Source: Pseudomonas sp. CFBP13508 (lineage in GTDB: Bacteria > Pseudomonadota > Gammaproteobacteria > Pseudomonadales > Pseudomonadaceae). From it: a stretch of DNA of 64,000 nt. Of this stretch, positions 62,059 to 64,000 are shown piece by piece. The first letter of the stretch is position 1. Each line of letters opens with the position of its first letter. The translations under genes were made by a program, and so were the position numbers. The notes under the pieces were generated by a model that saw only the letters and a program-made list of their open reading frames with translations, was not told where the DNA came from and searched no databases. The stretch lies in the NCBI RefSeq assembly GCF_005233515.1, contig NZ_QFZZ01000006.1, positions 124,001 to 188,000 of the forward strand. Direction: 5' to 3'.

Positions 62059-63225
62059 ATGAGTTTCTTTCACGGCGTTACGACCACGTCGGTCGACACT
62101 GGCGCGCGCACCATCTCGCTGCCGTCGTCGTCGATTATCGGTCTGTGCGATACCTTCACACCTGGCGTTCTCGGCGGTGGTACGGCCAAGGCGGGCGAGC
62201 TGAAGTTGATCACCACCGAGCGCGAAGCCATCGCCGCTTTCGGCCCCAACTCGGCGATCACCAAGGCCTGTCAGGCCATCTACGTCAAGGCCAAAGCGGT
62301 GATCGTCGCCATCGGCGTGGCCAAGCTGGAAGACGCCGCGCTGCAGACCTCGGCGATCATCGGCGGCGTTCTGGCCTCGGGTCAGCGCACCGGGTTGCAG
62401 GCTCTGCTCGACGGTAAAAGCCTGTTCAACGCGCAGCCGCGATTGCTGATCGCGCCGGGTCACACAGCGACTCAGGCGGTGGCCACGGCGCTCGATAGCT
62501 TGGCGCAGAAACTGCGAGCCATCGGCATCATCGACGGCCCGGGCACGACCGATGAGGCCGCCATGGCCTACGCCGATAACTTCGGCAGTCGCAACCTGTT
62601 CATGGTCGACCCGGGCGTCAAGTATTGGGACACCGTCACCAGTTCGACGGTCGACGCGCCCGGCTCGGCTTGGGCAGCAGGCCTTTTTGCGTGGACGGAT
62701 GCTGAATACGGTTTCTGGGCTTCGCCATCGAACAAGGAATTGACCGGCATCACCGGTACCGGCCGCGCGGTCGAGTACCTGGATGGCGACGAGACGTGCC
62801 GGGCCAACCTGCTCAACAACGCCAATATCACCACGATCATTCGCGACGACGGTTACCGCCTGTGGGGCAACCGCACGCTGTCGAGCGATCCGAAGTGGGC
62901 ATTCGTCACCCGCGTTCGCACGCTGTTCATCCTTATGGACGCGGTGCAGGCCGGGCACAAGTGGGCAGTCGACCGCTCGATCACCAAGACCTACGTGACC
63001 GATGTCACCAACGGTCTCAACGCGTTCATGGCCGACCTGAAAGCTCAGGGCGCGATCATCAACTTTGAAGTGTTTCCCGACACCGAACTGAACACGGCCA
63101 GCCAGATCGCCCAAGGCAAGGTGTATTGGCGTATCCGTTTCACCGACGTGCCGCCTGCAGAAAACCCGAATTTCCTTTTCGAAGTCACCGATCAGTGGAT
63201 GACCGAAGTGCTTGAAGCAGCCTAA
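62059..63225 (+). CDS. Contractile tail sheath protein (P2 FI family)
   Basis: A 388-residue sheath protein with MSFFHGVTTTSVDTGARTIS, LGGGTAKAGELKLITTEREA, a large middle domain and the C-terminal WRIRFTDVPPAENPNFLFEV. Contraction drives the tube into the host. GGAG lies near 62045. It marks the phage as a myovirus. It is followed by the tube gene 13 bases later. Confidence 0.94.
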   Translation: MSFFHGVTTTSVDTGARTISLPSSSIIGLCDTFTPGVLGGGTAKAGELKLITTEREAIAAFGPNSAITKACQAIYVKAKAVIVAIGVAKLEDAALQTSAIIGGVLASGQRTGLQALLDGKSLFNAQPRLLIAPGHTATQAVATALDSLAQKLRAIGIIDGPGTTDEAAMAYADNFGSRNLFMVDPGVKYWDTVTSSTVDAPGSAWAAGLFAWTDAEYGFWASPSNKELTGITGTGRAVEYLDGDETCRANLLNNANITTIIRDDGYRLWGNRTLSSDPKWAFVTRVRTLFILMDAVQAGHKWAVDRSITKTYVTDVTNGLNAFMADLKAQGAIINFEVFPDTELNTASQIAQGKVYWRIRFTDVPPAENPNFLFEVTDQWMTEVLEAA

Positions 63226-63238
63226 GGGGGCGTAACCA

Positions 63239-63742
63239 ATGATTCCTCAGACTTTGTACAACACCAACCTGTTCGTCGACGGCGTGAACTTCTCCGGCGA
63301 CGTGCCGAGCCTGACGCTGCCCAAGCTGACCACCAAGACCGACGAATATCGTGGGGGCGGCATGGCCGGTCCCATCGAGATGGATCAGGGGCTGGAAAAA
63401 ATGGAAGCCTCGTTTGTCACCAAGGGCGTGCGCCGCGAGTCGCTCAAATACTTCGGTCTGGCTGACGGCACCGCTTTCAACGCTACGTTCCGAGGTGCCT
63501 TCAAGGGCCAGAAGGGCGCGGTGACAGCGGTCGTTGCCACCCTGCGCGGTCGCCTCAAAGAGGTCGATCTGGGTGACTGGAAAGCCGGTGATGCGGCTGA
63601 GATCAAACACGCCGTTGCTGTCACGTACTACAAGCTCGAAATCGACGGGCGCCTGATGTACGAAATCGACATGGTCGCCGGCATTCAGGTGATCGACGGC
63701 AAAGACCAACTGCTCGAAGTGCGCAACGCGCTCGGCCTGTAA
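63239..63742 (+). CDS. Tail tube protein (P2 FII family)
   Basis: A 167-residue tube protein with MIPQTLYNTNLFVDGVNFSG, GGMAGPIEMDQGLEKMEASF and a beta-rich core (VVATLRGRLKEVDLGDWKAG). It forms the inner rigid tail tube. The sheath-tube-E order is as in P2 and R-pyocins. Confidence 0.94.
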   Translation: MIPQTLYNTNLFVDGVNFSGDVPSLTLPKLTTKTDEYRGGGMAGPIEMDQGLEKMEASFVTKGVRRESLKYFGLADGTAFNATFRGAFKGQKGAVTAVVATLRGRLKEVDLGDWKAGDAAEIKHAVAVTYYKLEIDGRLMYEIDMVAGIQVIDGKDQLLEVRNALGL

Positions 63743-63755
63743 GGAATAGATCCAG

Positions 63756-64000
63756 ATGACTCAAGCAATCGCTCAAAACTTGCCGGCCTGGCTGTCGCTC
63801 AGCGCGCACGGCGCGGTCGTGACGCTGACCCGCCCAACCAAAGCCAACAGCATCGACGTCGAGACGTTGAACCTGCGCAACCCGACCGTTCGTGAAGTGC
63901 GCGCGGCCGACCGCGCTGCCAACGGCGACGATGAACAGCGCGAACTGATGCTGTTCGCAGGTCTCGCCGAAGTGGGGCTGAAGGATCTGGAAGGCCTCAA
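63756..64000 (+). CDS. Tail assembly protein gpE-like (partial)
   Basis: The first 81 codons of a protein beginning MTQAIAQNLPAWLSLSAHGA and containing RNPTVREVRAADRAANGDDE. In P2 the gene after the tube is E, with a frameshifted E+E' product, ahead of the tape measure. Length is unknown because the window ends. AGGAA lies upstream of the ATG. Confidence 0.75.
   Translation, partial: MTQAIAQNLPAWLSLSAHGAVVTLTRPTKANSIDVETLNLRNPTVREVRAADRAANGDDEQRELMLFAGLAEVGLKDLEGL

Larger units (their letters stand above)
36407..64000. mobile_element. Prophage with lambda-like head and P2-like contractile tail (left end to window edge)
   Basis: From just upstream of mutS to the window end the genes are phage genes: integrase, excisionase, repressor/Cro, CII, primase, holin, terminase, portal, protease, capsid, baseplate, fibre, sheath and tube. 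The exact left attachment site is not determined; it should lie in 36407-36606, before the first cargo gene. The right end, including tape measure, remaining tail and endolysin genes, is outside. The region between mutS and cinA/recA is known to carry tailocins and prophages in P. fluorescens relatives. No broken structural gene is visible, so the element may be intact and inducible. Confidence 0.93.

Overview
The window comes from a fluorescent Pseudomonas (P. fluorescens group, by inference). Four things support this: the gene order pyrH-frr-uppS-cdsA-dxr-rseP-bamA-skp-lpxD-fabZ-lpxA-lpxB-rnhB-dnaE-accA, the order ispF-truD-surE-pcm-nlpD-rpoS followed by fdxA and mutS, pseudomonad REP palindromes, and a recognisable rsmZ small-RNA gene between rpoS and fdxA with its GacA upstream activating sequence. 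The half before 36.4 kb is conserved chromosome. The half after it is a temperate phage genome that runs off the right edge.

Chromosome, 1-36406. Positions 1-17629 carry the end of tsf and then a tightly packed envelope and replication cluster: UMP kinase, ribosome recycling factor, undecaprenyl and CDP-diglyceride synthesis, MEP-pathway DXR, RseP protease, BamA and Skp for outer-membrane protein assembly, the first lipid A steps (LpxD, FabZ, LpxA, LpxB), RNase HII, DNA polymerase III alpha and AccA. Next come tilS, pyrG, kdsA, eno, ftsB and ispD. A formaldehyde-detoxification island follows (LysR regulator, frmA, fghA). After it comes ispF-truD-surE-pcm-nlpD-rpoS, in which an intrinsic terminator touches the ispF start codon. 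RsmZ lies between rpoS and the convergent fdxA-mutS pair.

Prophage, about 36.4 kb to beyond 64.0 kb. It sits beside mutS, a known insertion neighbourhood for phage-tail bacteriocins and prophages in this group, but this one has a full head module. Left end: a PIN-like nuclease gene and a convergent tyrosine integrase. A leftward operon then holds an excisionase-like gene, hypothetical genes, a PrtN-like activator, a KilA-C antirepressor-like gene and two overlapping small genes. The immunity region has a LexA/CI-type S24 repressor, a Cro-like gene, repeated ATCAAC/GTTGAT operator half-sites on both flanks, and an AT-rich DUF2806 cargo gene opposite the repressor. A hairpin-rich noncoding block (44.2-44.4 kb) precedes the rightward early genes: CII/CP76-like, TraR zinc finger, Toprim-VirE primase/helicase and an antiterminator-like gene. 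After a 527-base gap come a holin and helically phased TGAAA repeats just before the terminase genes.

The late genes are mosaic. The head and neck genes follow lambda order (small and large terminase, gpW, portal, ClpP-like protease, decoration protein, major capsid protein E, FII-like, Z-like, U-like). The tail genes follow P2/R-pyocin order (V, W, J, I, fibre, assembly chaperone, sheath, tube, E). The particle is therefore predicted to be a contractile-tailed phage with a lambda-type capsid. Endolysin, tape measure, the remaining tail genes and attR are not in the window. The parts most worth testing are the PIN and DUF2806 cargo genes, the structured RNA block, the phased repeats, and a regulatory circuit that looks like the PrtR/PrtN bacteriocin switch attached to a complete phage.
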